A stretch of 16,773 nt of DNA from Syntrophomonadaceae bacterium (GTDB lineage Bacteria > Bacillota > Dethiobacteria > DTU022): positions 1-16,773 of the forward strand of contig SLQM01000155.1 in assembly GCA_007131435.1 (NCBI GenBank), read 5' to 3'. A program made the translations under genes and the position numbers. Below are positions 6,622 to 14,309 of the stretch, in pieces; positions within the stretch are counted from its first letter, which is position 1, and each line of letters opens with the position of its first letter. Under the pieces are notes generated by a model that made no database searches, had not been told where the DNA came from, and worked only from the letters and a program-made list of their open reading frames with translations.

Positions 6622-6679
6622 TCCAGTTTCAGCTCCTTAAAAATCTGTTCTATAGATATTTCCTATAAATTTTATATGA

Positions 6680-6708
6680 ATTATATCAATAAGGGGCATT
6701 CTTCGCAA
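6680..6708 (-). promoter_or_regulatory. cysK: Sigma-A promoter of cysK
   Basis: On the minus strand TTGCGA (complement of 6703-6708), 17 bases and a perfect TATAAT (complement of 6680-6685) place the start near 6673. This leaves a leader of about 50 bases. It is among the best consensus matches seen in the window. Confidence 0.6.
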
Positions 6709-6726
6709 GGAATAATAATTTGCCGC

Positions 6727-7896
6727 CTACTTAGCACTTAAAAGGCTAAGTGCTTTAGGGACAAAGCGATAAGGCACAGCTGCCGCTTCAACCTGGCTGA
6801 CCGCACCTGCCAGGTAAAGGTCAACCCCGGGGCAGTAAAAAAGCCATGTTCCGGATGCCCCTGTATGGCCGATTACCGCTGGAATAGCTTTGAAGGGCGA
6901 AGCAAACCGCGGTATTTCAAACCTCATCATGCCAAGGCCATATTCTATCGGCCATCCGGGAGCAATAGGGCTGATCATGAAACCGAAACGATTCCACTCT
7001 TTACGCATCAACTCAGTGGTCTTAGGGTCTTCAAATATAGCGCCGCTATATAAGGAGCGCATAAAGTTCAGCAAGTCCGCAAGCGTGCTGTATAGATCTC
7101 CAAAAGATTTCATGGCCAGGGGGACACTCAGCTTTTTATCACCGGCCCACACAGGTGCAGGCGGAGGAGTGTCCGGATTTATAGGCGATGATCCCGGATG
7201 ATAGGTGCTTTGCATGTTAAGCGTTTTATAAAACATCTCTTTAAAAACAAGTTCAATTGGCTTGCCTGTAACTTCCTCAATAATTGCTATTAAAAGTTGA
7301 AAGTTTGTATCGGAATAACGAGCCTTTTTATTATGCCTATCCAGGGGTTGCGGATCAAAAAGTGGCTTGCCGGCGTCTTTTACGATCTGCATAGATTCAT
7401 CGATAGTCCAGGAAAGATCACCCTCATCCAAGGCCAATTCGAATAGGCTTTTTCCACCTTTCGGCTTTATCTCGATATAGTCTGGCAGACCGGAGGTATG
7501 ACCTAAGAGATTCCGGATGGCAATCTGGCCACTTTTATCTGGGCCATTTTTAGCCTTGTGGGTTCCTTCTATTAACCCCTGGGGCAGGTATTCCCTGGCG
7601 GGATGATCAATGTTCAACTCTTTTTTCTCCTGCAGCTTCAGGATTGCAGCTGCTATAAACAGCTTGGTTATACTGGCAATCCAGAAAGGTGATTCGGGCT
7701 TTAACTGGGCACCATTTCCTTCCCTGGCTTCAGCCCGCGCCCAGTAAAATGATCCGTCTCCACTCTCAACAGCAGTGAATGCCAGGTTCACCCCTTTAGT
7801 CTTCAATAATCCCCGGAACAGATCTTCAAGTTTACCTTTTAATTTATCCTGTTTTTCGTTTGTATAAATTGAATAAGCCCTGCTGTTATCTGTCAT
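6727..7896 (-). CDS. Serine hydrolase of the beta-lactamase/class C (EstB, PBP4*-like) family
   Basis: This 389-residue protein has the class C beta-lactamase fold motifs: SxxK at S75-K78 (IASITKLF), YxxxN at Y193-N197 (RYSDTNF) and HTG at 343-345 in GHTGASGTW, replacing the KTG of true beta-lactamases. LLGHTSGLPDY is a further family mark. There is no signal peptide or membrane segment, so it is probably cytoplasmic. That argues against a periplasmic beta-lactamase or PBP and for an esterase, amidase or D-peptidase-like role. The ATG at 7896 has AGGAGG seven bases upstream. It begins 14 bases after the stop of the 4-hydroxybutyryl-CoA-dehydratase-type gene, whose stop codon sits just before that ribosome binding site, so the two are very likely co-transcribed. 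The substrate is unknown. Confidence 0.85.
   Translation of the reverse strand: MTDNSRAYSIYTNEKQDKLKGKLEDLFRGLLKTKGVNLAFTAVESGDGSFYWARAEAREGNGAQLKPESPFWIASITKLFIAAAILKLQEKKELNIDHPAREYLPQGLIEGTHKAKNGPDKSGQIAIRNLLGHTSGLPDYIEIKPKGGKSLFELALDEGDLSWTIDESMQIVKDAGKPLFDPQPLDRHNKKARYSDTNFQLLIAIIEEVTGKPIELVFKEMFYKTLNMQSTYHPGSSPINPDTPPPAPVWAGDKKLSVPLAMKSFGDLYSTLADLLNFMRSLYSGAIFEDPKTTELMRKEWNRFGFMISPIAPGWPIEYGLGMMRFEIPRFASPFKAIPAVIGHTGASGTWLFYCPGVDLYLAGAVSQVEAAAVPYRFVPKALSLLSAK
6733..6754 (-). repeat. Hairpin within the last codons of the serine hydrolase gene
   Basis: AGCACTTA (6733-6740) and TAAGTGCT (6747-6754) are perfect 8-bp arms around a 6-base loop, ending just before the TAG stop. There is no T run after it, so a classical terminator is not supported. 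It might still slow transcription or protect the mRNA end before the cysK promoter. Confidence 0.45.
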
Positions 7897-7910
7897 TAGG
7901 CTGCCTCCTG

Positions 7911-9359
7911 TTATTCCTTTTCAATCCCCGCTATTATCCTTGCCAGTTTCTTCTTTTCTTCCAGGTTGCCCTGCCGCTGGATCATGATCCGCTGGGCCTG
8001 CGGCGAACCGGCACCGTGCAGCGATTCAGTGCGGTAACCTACTGCCGCTGCACCGAGGGTCAGGTTTTCAATTAGCCTGAGAACCCTCAGCCGATGTTCT
8101 GTCGGCACATCGCCAACGCCCTTCAGGTACTTTTCCAGCAAGGGTCCTACCAGGGGATGGCGAAAATCTTTTTCAGAAGGCATGGTAACCATTAAACCCC
8201 CGGCTATATCTTCTGCCAGGCGGGCTATCTCGTAGGGGAAACGGGTAACATTTTGCTTGCACACATTAGCCAGCAGCATGTCGACCAGGTAAGTGCCGGA
8301 AGCAGTAGGGGCACCCTGCCCCGAGCAGGCCAAACCGCAGGCAAACAGCGTTTCATTTAAATGCAGCATTTCTATAATTTTATCCCTCACATGCGAAGCC
8401 TTAGCTGCCCCGTTATATTCGGCAGCAAGAGCGGCGGCCCCGATTAATACATCACCCACTCCTACCTTGCAGCCACCGTAGCTTTGACGGTGGTATGCAG
8501 CAAAGCGCTCGACCAGGGCTGCGGTAAAGCTGTACTCACCACACATGAAAACCCGTTCATGGGGGACAAAGAGATCTTCAAAAACAACCAGGCATTCGTG
8601 ACCGCCATAGCGGCAGTTTCCAACATCCATGGTCCCTTCTTCCAGTTTCCGGGTGTCGCAGGATTGCCGCCCGTAAATATAGGTTATTCCCGGGCTGTCG
8701 CTGGGTACGGCAAAAGATACGGCGTAATCAGCATCCTCTTCCCCCATCGCCACCGTTGGCATCACCAGGATTTCATGCGACGAAAGGGCACCGGTCTGGT
8801 GCGCTTTTGCCCCCCGGACAACAATCCCATTGCTGCGCTTATCCACCACCCGCAAGTAAAGATCGGGATCTGCCTGCTGGTGGGGGCGCAGGGAACGATC
8901 GCCCTTGGGGTCGGTCATTGCCCCGTCAACAACCAAATCTTTTTCCTGCACCTGCAGCAAGAAATCCCGGAACCTTTTATGGTAATCAGTCCCCAATTCA
9001 TGATCCATCTCACAGGTTACACTGTCTACGGCATTAAAAGCGTCAAACCCTACACAGCGCTGGAAGCAGGCTGCTGTCTTCTGGCCAAGCAACCTCTGCA
9101 TTTTAATTTTGTTAATTAAATCTTCACAACCCTGGTGCAGGTGGGTAAAACGGTTTATTCTTTTCCCGGTCAGGCTTGATTTAACTGTCATCAGCTCTTC
9201 ATGCTGCTTTTCACCTGCCAGTTCATAGCTTTTGGCAACAGCATTTATGGAAGGCCTGATAATGGGATGGTCGACCGGGTTGTCAACCAGTTCCCCAAAA
9301 AGGTACACCTTATATTTTACATCCCGCAGTGACTCTATATACTGTTCAGCTGACAGCAC
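7911..9359 (-). CDS. 4-hydroxybutyryl-CoA dehydratase / vinylacetyl-CoA isomerase-type enzyme (HpaB family)
   Basis: This 482-residue protein belongs to the 4-hydroxyphenylacetate 3-hydroxylase (HpaB) flavoprotein superfamily. It keeps the [4Fe-4S] ligands of the Clostridium aminobutyricum dehydratase AbfD (Cys99, Cys103, His292, Cys299): here C98 and C102 (CFQRC), H290 and C297 (HRQSYGGC). Neighbouring Y294 and K298 match its catalytic Tyr296/Lys300, and a Glu in GYRTESLHGAGSP (about E445) is likely the third catalytic residue. This supports radical dehydration of 4-hydroxybutyryl-CoA to crotonyl-CoA and not an oxygen-using monooxygenase. The start is GTG at 9359 with AGGAGG eight bases upstream. 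It follows glnS by 32 bases and precedes a serine hydrolase. No 4-hydroxybutyrate CoA-transferase or dehydrogenase is nearby, so the true substrate may differ. Confidence 0.85.
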   Translation of the reverse strand: MLSAEQYIESLRDVKYKVYLFGELVDNPVDHPIIRPSINAVAKSYELAGEKQHEELMTVKSSLTGKRINRFTHLHQGCEDLINKIKMQRLLGQKTAACFQRCVGFDAFNAVDSVTCEMDHELGTDYHKRFRDFLLQVQEKDLVVDGAMTDPKGDRSLRPHQQADPDLYLRVVDKRSNGIVVRGAKAHQTGALSSHEILVMPTVAMGEEDADYAVSFAVPSDSPGITYIYGRQSCDTRKLEEGTMDVGNCRYGGHECLVVFEDLFVPHERVFMCGEYSFTAALVERFAAYHRQSYGGCKVGVGDVLIGAAALAAEYNGAAKASHVRDKIIEMLHLNETLFACGLACSGQGAPTASGTYLVDMLLANVCKQNVTRFPYEIARLAEDIAGGLMVTMPSEKDFRHPLVGPLLEKYLKGVGDVPTEHRLRVLRLIENLTLGAAAVGYRTESLHGAGSPQAQRIMIQRQGNLEEKKKLARIIAGIEKE

Positions 9360-9391
9360 CGGTTAAACCTCCTGTTGCCTAATTTGTTTTC

Positions 9392-11098
9392 CTATTTTTT
9401 CATCTTGGCCCAGCTATCCCGCAGCTGGACAATGCGATTAAAAGTTGGTTTGTTGCGATTATTTATCCCGGGATCAAGGTAGAAATATCCTTTACGCATA
9501 AATTGGAAACGGCTTCCGGCGGGAACATCCGCAATAGCAGGCTCAGCTGGAATATCTTCAGAAACCACCAGGGACTGATTGTTAATATGGCTGATAAAAT
9601 CTTTTTCATCATCTTCTTCCGGGTTCTCTACCGTAAATAAATTATCATATAGATTAACATCGATCATTGTCGCATCTTTAATCGATACCCAGTGGATTAC
9701 CCCTTTTACTTTTTTACCGCTCGTATCCGAACCGCTCCTGGTCTGGGGATCATAAGAACATTGCAGTTCAGCTATATTACCTTCTGAATCCTTAACAACC
9801 CTGTCACAACGGATGACATAAGCCCCTTTAAGGCGCACTTCCCGGTCCGGGGCCAGGCGAAAATATTTTTTCGGAGGATCTTCCATAAAATCATCACGTT
9901 CTATATAAATTTCTCTGCTGAAAGGAACTTCACGGGAACCTGCGCTTTCATTGCCAGGTATATTCTCCATCTGGCACAGTTCAGTCTTATCATCCGGCCA
10001 GTTTGTGATAACTACTTTCAATGGGTCAAGCACTACCATCAGCCTGGGAGCAGTGTTTTCCAGTTCCTGTCTTATACAGTGTTCCAACAGGGCCAGGTCA
10101 ACCGTGCTGTCTGCCCTTGAAACTCCAACCCGCTGCTGAAAGTCAGCTATCGCCTGAGGGGTAATACCCCTCCTTCTCAGGCCGGCAATAGTTGGCATGC
10201 GCGGGTCATCCCACCCGTCAACGAAACCTTCCTCTACCAGGCGGCGCAGCTTTCTTTTACTCATTACCGTGAAGGTCATATCAAGACGGGCAAACTCTGT
10301 CTGCCGGGAACGATACTTTACCTCTTCCGGCATCAGCTCGACTGCATTGTCAACAATCCAATCATACAGCGGGCGGTGATCTGTATATTCAATTGAGCAG
10401 AGTGAGTGGGTAATGCCTTCGAGACAGTCTGAAAAGGGGTGGTCAAAATCATACATCGGATAGATACACCACCGGTCACCGGTTCTATGGTGCTCTGCGT
10501 GCAGGATGCGGTAAAGTACCGGATCGCGCATGTTCAGGTTGCCAGATGCCATATCTATCTTTGCCCGCAAAACCCTGCTGCCGTTAGGAAACTCCCCTTT
10601 GCGCATTCTTTCAAATAAATCCAGGTTTTCTTCAACCGGCCGGTTCCTGTAGGGGCTCTCCTTACCCGGTTCAGTGAGCGTTCCCCTGTAATCCCGGATC
10701 TCTTCCTGGTTTAAATCACAGACGTAGGCTCGCCCAGCCTTAATCAGCCTTATGGCGAATTGATATTTAACTTCAAAATAATCAGAGCTAAAAAAAAGCC
10801 TGTCTTCCCAGTCTGCTCCAAGCCATTTTATATCTTCTTTGATCGAATCAACAAATTCCTGCTCTTCCTTGATCGGGTTGGTATCATCGAAGCGCAGATT
10901 AAATTTACCATTGAAATCCTGCGCAATTCCATAGTTCAGCAATATAGCCTTGGCATGCCCGATATGCAAGTAGCCATTCGGTTCCGGGGGAAAACGGGTA
11001 TGCACCGGGCTTCCCTGCAGGGCACCTTTTTCCAGGTCCTCTTTAATCATGGTGTAAATAAAATTTGTTTTCAGATCTTCTTCTCTCTTCTCGGACAT
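9392..11098 (-). CDS. glnS: Glutaminyl-tRNA synthetase
   Basis: This 568-residue class I synthetase charges tRNA-Gln directly with glutamine. The HIGH motif is HIGH at 45-48 within FPPEPNGYLHIGHAKAI, and the KMSKS-type motif is MSKRK at 279-283. YPMYDFDHPFSDCLEGITHSLCSIEY, around 213-238, is typical of GlnRS and not of GluRS. The C-terminal anticodon-binding beta-barrel is present, with no appended YqeY domain. Length is close to the E. coli enzyme (554). The ATG at 11098 has AAGGAG six to seven bases upstream. GlnRS is absent from many Firmicutes, which use the GatCAB amidotransferase route, and its sporadic clostridial occurrence is usually attributed to transfer. It is first in a likely unit with the dehydratase-type and serine hydrolase genes. 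Confidence 0.95.
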   Translation of the reverse strand: MSEKREEDLKTNFIYTMIKEDLEKGALQGSPVHTRFPPEPNGYLHIGHAKAILLNYGIAQDFNGKFNLRFDDTNPIKEEQEFVDSIKEDIKWLGADWEDRLFFSSDYFEVKYQFAIRLIKAGRAYVCDLNQEEIRDYRGTLTEPGKESPYRNRPVEENLDLFERMRKGEFPNGSRVLRAKIDMASGNLNMRDPVLYRILHAEHHRTGDRWCIYPMYDFDHPFSDCLEGITHSLCSIEYTDHRPLYDWIVDNAVELMPEEVKYRSRQTEFARLDMTFTVMSKRKLRRLVEEGFVDGWDDPRMPTIAGLRRRGITPQAIADFQQRVGVSRADSTVDLALLEHCIRQELENTAPRLMVVLDPLKVVITNWPDDKTELCQMENIPGNESAGSREVPFSREIYIERDDFMEDPPKKYFRLAPDREVRLKGAYVIRCDRVVKDSEGNIAELQCSYDPQTRSGSDTSGKKVKGVIHWVSIKDATMIDVNLYDNLFTVENPEEDDEKDFISHINNQSLVVSEDIPAEPAIADVPAGSRFQFMRKGYFYLDPGINNRNKPTFNRIVQLRDSWAKMKK

Positions 11099-11142
11099 GA
11101 AAATCTCCTTTTTCCAGATAGATAATCTTAATCTACGGATAT

Positions 11143-11148
11143 ATTATA
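11143..11148 (-). promoter_or_regulatory. glnS: Candidate -10 box of the glnS promoter
   Basis: A perfect TATAAT on the minus strand lies about 45 bases before the glnS start, but no convincing -35 sits at 16-18 bases. An alternative pair, TTGAAT (complement of 11149-11154) with TAAGAT (complement of 11125-11130), has 18 bases of spacing and is equally possible. Confidence 0.35.
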
Positions 11149-11162
11149 ATTCAACCTGCAGC

Positions 11163-11185
11163 AAAAAACACCTTCATTCGAGGTG
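11163..11185 (-). terminator. Intrinsic terminator after the MFS gene
   Basis: On the minus strand CACCT, a 7-base loop and AGGTG are followed directly by six T residues (complement of 11163-11168). It starts only a few bases after the TAA of the MFS gene and before the glnS promoter region, so it plausibly ends the cdaA-cdaR-glmM-glmS-MFS transcript. The stem is short, so termination may be partial. Confidence 0.5.
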
Positions 11186-11188
11186 CAG

Positions 11189-12409
11189 TTAAGCAGCAGT
11201 GAACCAGCGGAATGAAAAAGTACCCAGGAAGCCGAGCACCAGGATAGAAACACCCGCAATCAGAAATGAATATGAAATACCCATGTATTCCGTCACAGCT
11301 CCGAACATCACCGGTGTTACCAGGTGAGAGAGGGACCAGAAGTTTGTAGTAAAAGCCATTGCTGAGCCCCGGTTATTATCCGTGCTGTACTTTGAAGTTA
11401 AACTCTGGTACAGAACACTTGAAATGCCAGACCCGAGGCCGGTAAAAACTATAACTGCAGCCAGGGGCACCGGGGTAGAAAACATCTGGGTTAAGATCAA
11501 TGTAGACCCTACCAGCACCAGGCTGAAGCTGTATGAAACAACCAGGTTGAGCCTATCCAAAAAACGGGCGATGAACATTCCCGCAGTAATCAAACCCACT
11601 GACTTGAGAGAAGATATCAACCCAATCATGCCACTTTCTATACCCAGCGAATCAAGGTAAACAGGGTAAAAAGAACCGATCAAGCTTAGCGGCAGCGCTG
11701 CCGTAAAGGCGCAGATGCCGGCCAGGTATAGGGGCCGATGCCTGGCAACTTCCAACAAGCTGTTAAACCCTTTCAGGAAAACTTCCTGCCTGTCGCGCTG
11801 CTGCAGTTCGGGTAGCATATTACAGAGGAAGAAATTAATTAATCCGATTACCACAATACAGGAAAAAGCCACGGTAAAACCAAACCACTGGTTCATGAAA
11901 CCGCCAAAAATTAACCCTAAAGTTGAACCGATTGCAACGGAGCCTTCATAAAGGCCAAATACCTTGTTAAGCCTTCCTTTAACCTCGGGCAGTTTGGAAA
12001 GATAAGTCTGGGCAGTGCTCCAGAACAGCCCTCGTGAAAGGGCCAGCAGCAGCTGGGCAAGGTAGAGGTTCCACATTGATTCTCCGGCAACAAATATCAC
12101 TCCGGCAAATGAAATACATAAAAAACTGAACTTGAGAATTGAACGTTCCCCAAAATAATTGTTCAGCATACCGCCAAACAACCTGATCACCATTTGAAAG
12201 ACCGCCGGAAGGGATATCAGGAAAGCAAGGCCCAGTGGGGGGAGCCCAAGTTTAATTGAATAAAGAGGTACAAGAATAATAGCCATTTGCATGGCTATGC
12301 TGTATACAATACCTGATATCATGGTAACTTTCAGGCCTATTGTATAGCCTTCCGTTATTTCTTTTCTGCCCCGGGAAAATCTATTTCGGGGCAATTTCAT
12401 ATAATTCAT
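11189..12409 (-). CDS. Major facilitator superfamily (MFS) transporter
   Basis: This 406-residue, strongly hydrophobic protein has about twelve predicted membrane helices in two halves, separated by a charged cytoplasmic loop around residues 200-220 (PELQQRDRQEVFLKG). Residues 75-95 (VIRLFGGMLNNYFGERSIL) match the loop 2-3 region of MFS drug and sugar efflux proteins. The N-terminal basic stretch (KLPRNRFSRGRKE) fits the inside-positive rule. The substrate is unknown; multidrug efflux is one option. The ATG at 12409 lies 35 bases after glmS with only a weak AAGGA about 11 bases upstream; another ATG follows at 12400. Position after glmS and the terminator behind it suggest it is the last gene of the cda-glm operon, possibly reached by read-through. 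Confidence 0.85.
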   Translation of the reverse strand: MNYMKLPRNRFSRGRKEITEGYTIGLKVTMISGIVYSIAMQMAIILVPLYSIKLGLPPLGLAFLISLPAVFQMVIRLFGGMLNNYFGERSILKFSFLCISFAGVIFVAGESMWNLYLAQLLLALSRGLFWSTAQTYLSKLPEVKGRLNKVFGLYEGSVAIGSTLGLIFGGFMNQWFGFTVAFSCIVVIGLINFFLCNMLPELQQRDRQEVFLKGFNSLLEVARHRPLYLAGICAFTAALPLSLIGSFYPVYLDSLGIESGMIGLISSLKSVGLITAGMFIARFLDRLNLVVSYSFSLVLVGSTLILTQMFSTPVPLAAVIVFTGLGSGISSVLYQSLTSKYSTDNNRGSAMAFTTNFWSLSHLVTPVMFGAVTEYMGISYSFLIAGVSILVLGFLGTFSFRWFTAA

Positions 12410-12444
12410 CGGGGCTCAGATCCTTTTTTCTCATCCCCAGTAAT

Positions 12445-14283
12445 CTACTCGACAGTTACACTTTTAGCCAGGTTACGGGGTTTGTCAATAGAACTGCCGC
12501 GTATCAGCGCAGTATAATATGCTATCAACTGAGTCGGTACGGCACTTAGTACAGGGGCAAGTATCTCTTCGACAGGGGGAAGATGAAAAACAGATTCCAC
12601 CTGGTCATCAACCACATCAAACCCTTCAGAAGTAATGGCAAAAACAGCTCCTCCGCGGGCATTAACCTCCTGGATATTGCTCAGGGTTTTCTCAATTACA
12701 GATTTCTGGGTAACCAGCGCTATAACAGGCACCCCTTCCACTATAAGGGCCAGGGGGCCATGCTTCAGTTCACCAGCAGCATAAGCCTCGGCGTGAATAT
12801 ATGATATTTCTTTTAATTTTAGGGCCCCTTCCATAGCTACCGGGAAATCGAGGTTTCTTCCGACAAAAAAGGCATTATCCCATTTTGCAAGATGTTCACA
12901 ATATGAACGAAGCTTGCCGGTTTTTTCTTCCCTTAAAATGGCGGCGAGGTGCCCTGGCAAAGTTGTAAGCCCCTCAACCAGGCTGGTAATAGAATTTTCC
13001 CCGAGGACGCCCCTGGCAGTTCCAAAATGCACAGCTAACAGGTAAAGTGCAACCAGTTGGGTTAAATAAGCCTTGGTTGACGCTACTGCTATTTCTGGCC
13101 CGGCCCAGGTATATAAAACAAGGTCTGCTTCCCGGGATACAGAGCTGCCTACAACATTTGTAATGGCAAGGACCTTCAACCCCTGCTTACGGGCAAGCCT
13201 TAAAGCTGCAAGGGTATCAGCCGTTTCCCCTGACTGGCTGATGACAATAACCAGGTCGTTCTTACCGAGCAGGGGATCGCGATAACGAAATTCAGAGGCC
13301 ACATCTACCTCAACCGGCAGCGCTGTCAGTTTTTCGAGTACGGTTTTACCTACAAGGCCGGCATGGTAGGCCGTACCGCAGGCCACAATATGTATTTTTT
13401 CCAGGGCTGCGATCTCTTCATAGCTTAACTCGATTTCTGAGAGGTCTACTTTTTTATCTGCAAAATTTATACGCTGGCGCATAGTTTCTCTAACTGCTGC
13501 AGGCTGTTCCATGATCTCTTTAAGCATGAAATGATCATAACCGCCTTTTTCTGCAGCTTCAATATCCCAGGATACTTCCAGCATTTCTTTATCAATCCCG
13601 TTTCCGTGGGCGTCAAAAATATTAATTTCTGCTGCTGATACAGATGCAAATTCTCCGTCTTCCAGAACCTTAATCTTACGGGTATAAGCCAGTAGGGCAG
13701 GAATGTCGGAAGCGATAAAATTCTCGTTTTCACCCATCCCGACAACCAGGGGACTGTCCTGCCTGGCGCAGACAATCCTTCCCGGTTCATGGGCTGTAAT
13801 CACAACCAGGGCATATGAACCTTCAACCCTTGCCACGGCCTGTCGTACGGCAGCCAGCAAATCTCCATTATAATATTCTTCTACCAGGTGGGCTAAAACT
13901 TCTGTATCGGTTTCTGAAGTAAAGCTATGATTGCCCTTTTCTGTTAGCCAGTTTCGTAGAGATTGATGGTTTTCAATAATCCCGTTATGGACCAGGGCAA
14001 ACTCTTCACAGCAGCTGCAGTGAGGATGTGCATTTATATCTGTCGGTTTTCCGTGGGTCGCCCAGCGGGTATGCCCTATCCCGACTGTAATGTGATCAAA
14101 TTGCCCTTCTATTCTTTTTTCCAGGTCAGCTACTGAACCGGCAGCCTTGTTAATAATTAATTTGTGCTCAGCCTGCATGGCCAGTCCGGCTGAATCATAT
14201 CCCCTGTATTCTAGTTTTTTCAGGCCATCAATTAATATTTCACCGGCAGCCTTACTGCCTGTGTAACCAACAATTCCGCACAT
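12445..14283 (-). CDS. glmS: Glutamine-fructose-6-phosphate aminotransferase (isomerizing)
   Basis: This 612-residue enzyme converts fructose-6-P and glutamine to glucosamine-6-P, the entry step of UDP-GlcNAc and peptidoglycan synthesis. It starts MCGIVGYTGSK with the catalytic Cys2 of the glutaminase domain, followed by GHTRWATHGKPTDINAHPH. Two sugar isomerase (SIS) domains follow, and it ends DKPRNLAKSVTVE, containing the catalytic lysine. Length matches E. coli GlmS (609). The ATG at 14283 has AGGGGG seven bases upstream. It follows glmM by only 26 bases, leaving no room for the glmS self-cleaving ribozyme that controls many Bacillus and clostridial glmS genes. Regulation must act elsewhere, perhaps through the operon promoter outside the window. 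Confidence 0.97.
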   Translation of the reverse strand: MCGIVGYTGSKAAGEILIDGLKKLEYRGYDSAGLAMQAEHKLIINKAAGSVADLEKRIEGQFDHITVGIGHTRWATHGKPTDINAHPHCSCCEEFALVHNGIIENHQSLRNWLTEKGNHSFTSETDTEVLAHLVEEYYNGDLLAAVRQAVARVEGSYALVVITAHEPGRIVCARQDSPLVVGMGENENFIASDIPALLAYTRKIKVLEDGEFASVSAAEINIFDAHGNGIDKEMLEVSWDIEAAEKGGYDHFMLKEIMEQPAAVRETMRQRINFADKKVDLSEIELSYEEIAALEKIHIVACGTAYHAGLVGKTVLEKLTALPVEVDVASEFRYRDPLLGKNDLVIVISQSGETADTLAALRLARKQGLKVLAITNVVGSSVSREADLVLYTWAGPEIAVASTKAYLTQLVALYLLAVHFGTARGVLGENSITSLVEGLTTLPGHLAAILREEKTGKLRSYCEHLAKWDNAFFVGRNLDFPVAMEGALKLKEISYIHAEAYAAGELKHGPLALIVEGVPVIALVTQKSVIEKTLSNIQEVNARGGAVFAITSEGFDVVDDQVESVFHLPPVEEILAPVLSAVPTQLIAYYTALIRGSSIDKPRNLAKSVTVE

Positions 14284-14309
14284 AAATAATCCCCCTGCAA
14301 TATATAAGT

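Noticed and set aside
6622..6726. T-box or SAM (S-box) riboswitch before cysK
   Set aside because: The promoter leaves a leader of only about 50 bases, too short for either, and no conserved motif was seen.
8484..9119. 211-residue plus-strand open frame
   Set aside because: It is antisense to the well-supported 4-hydroxybutyryl-CoA-dehydratase-type gene, with no family resemblance of its own.
12381..12434. 17-codon frame (MRKKDLSPDELYEIAPK) overlapping the MFS start
   Set aside because: Its ATG directly abuts GGGG with no proper spacing, and nothing else supports translation; a coupling leader is possible but not supported.
13467..13790. 107-residue frame on the minus strand inside glmS
   Set aside because: It is in another frame of glmS, and glmS reads through without interruption.
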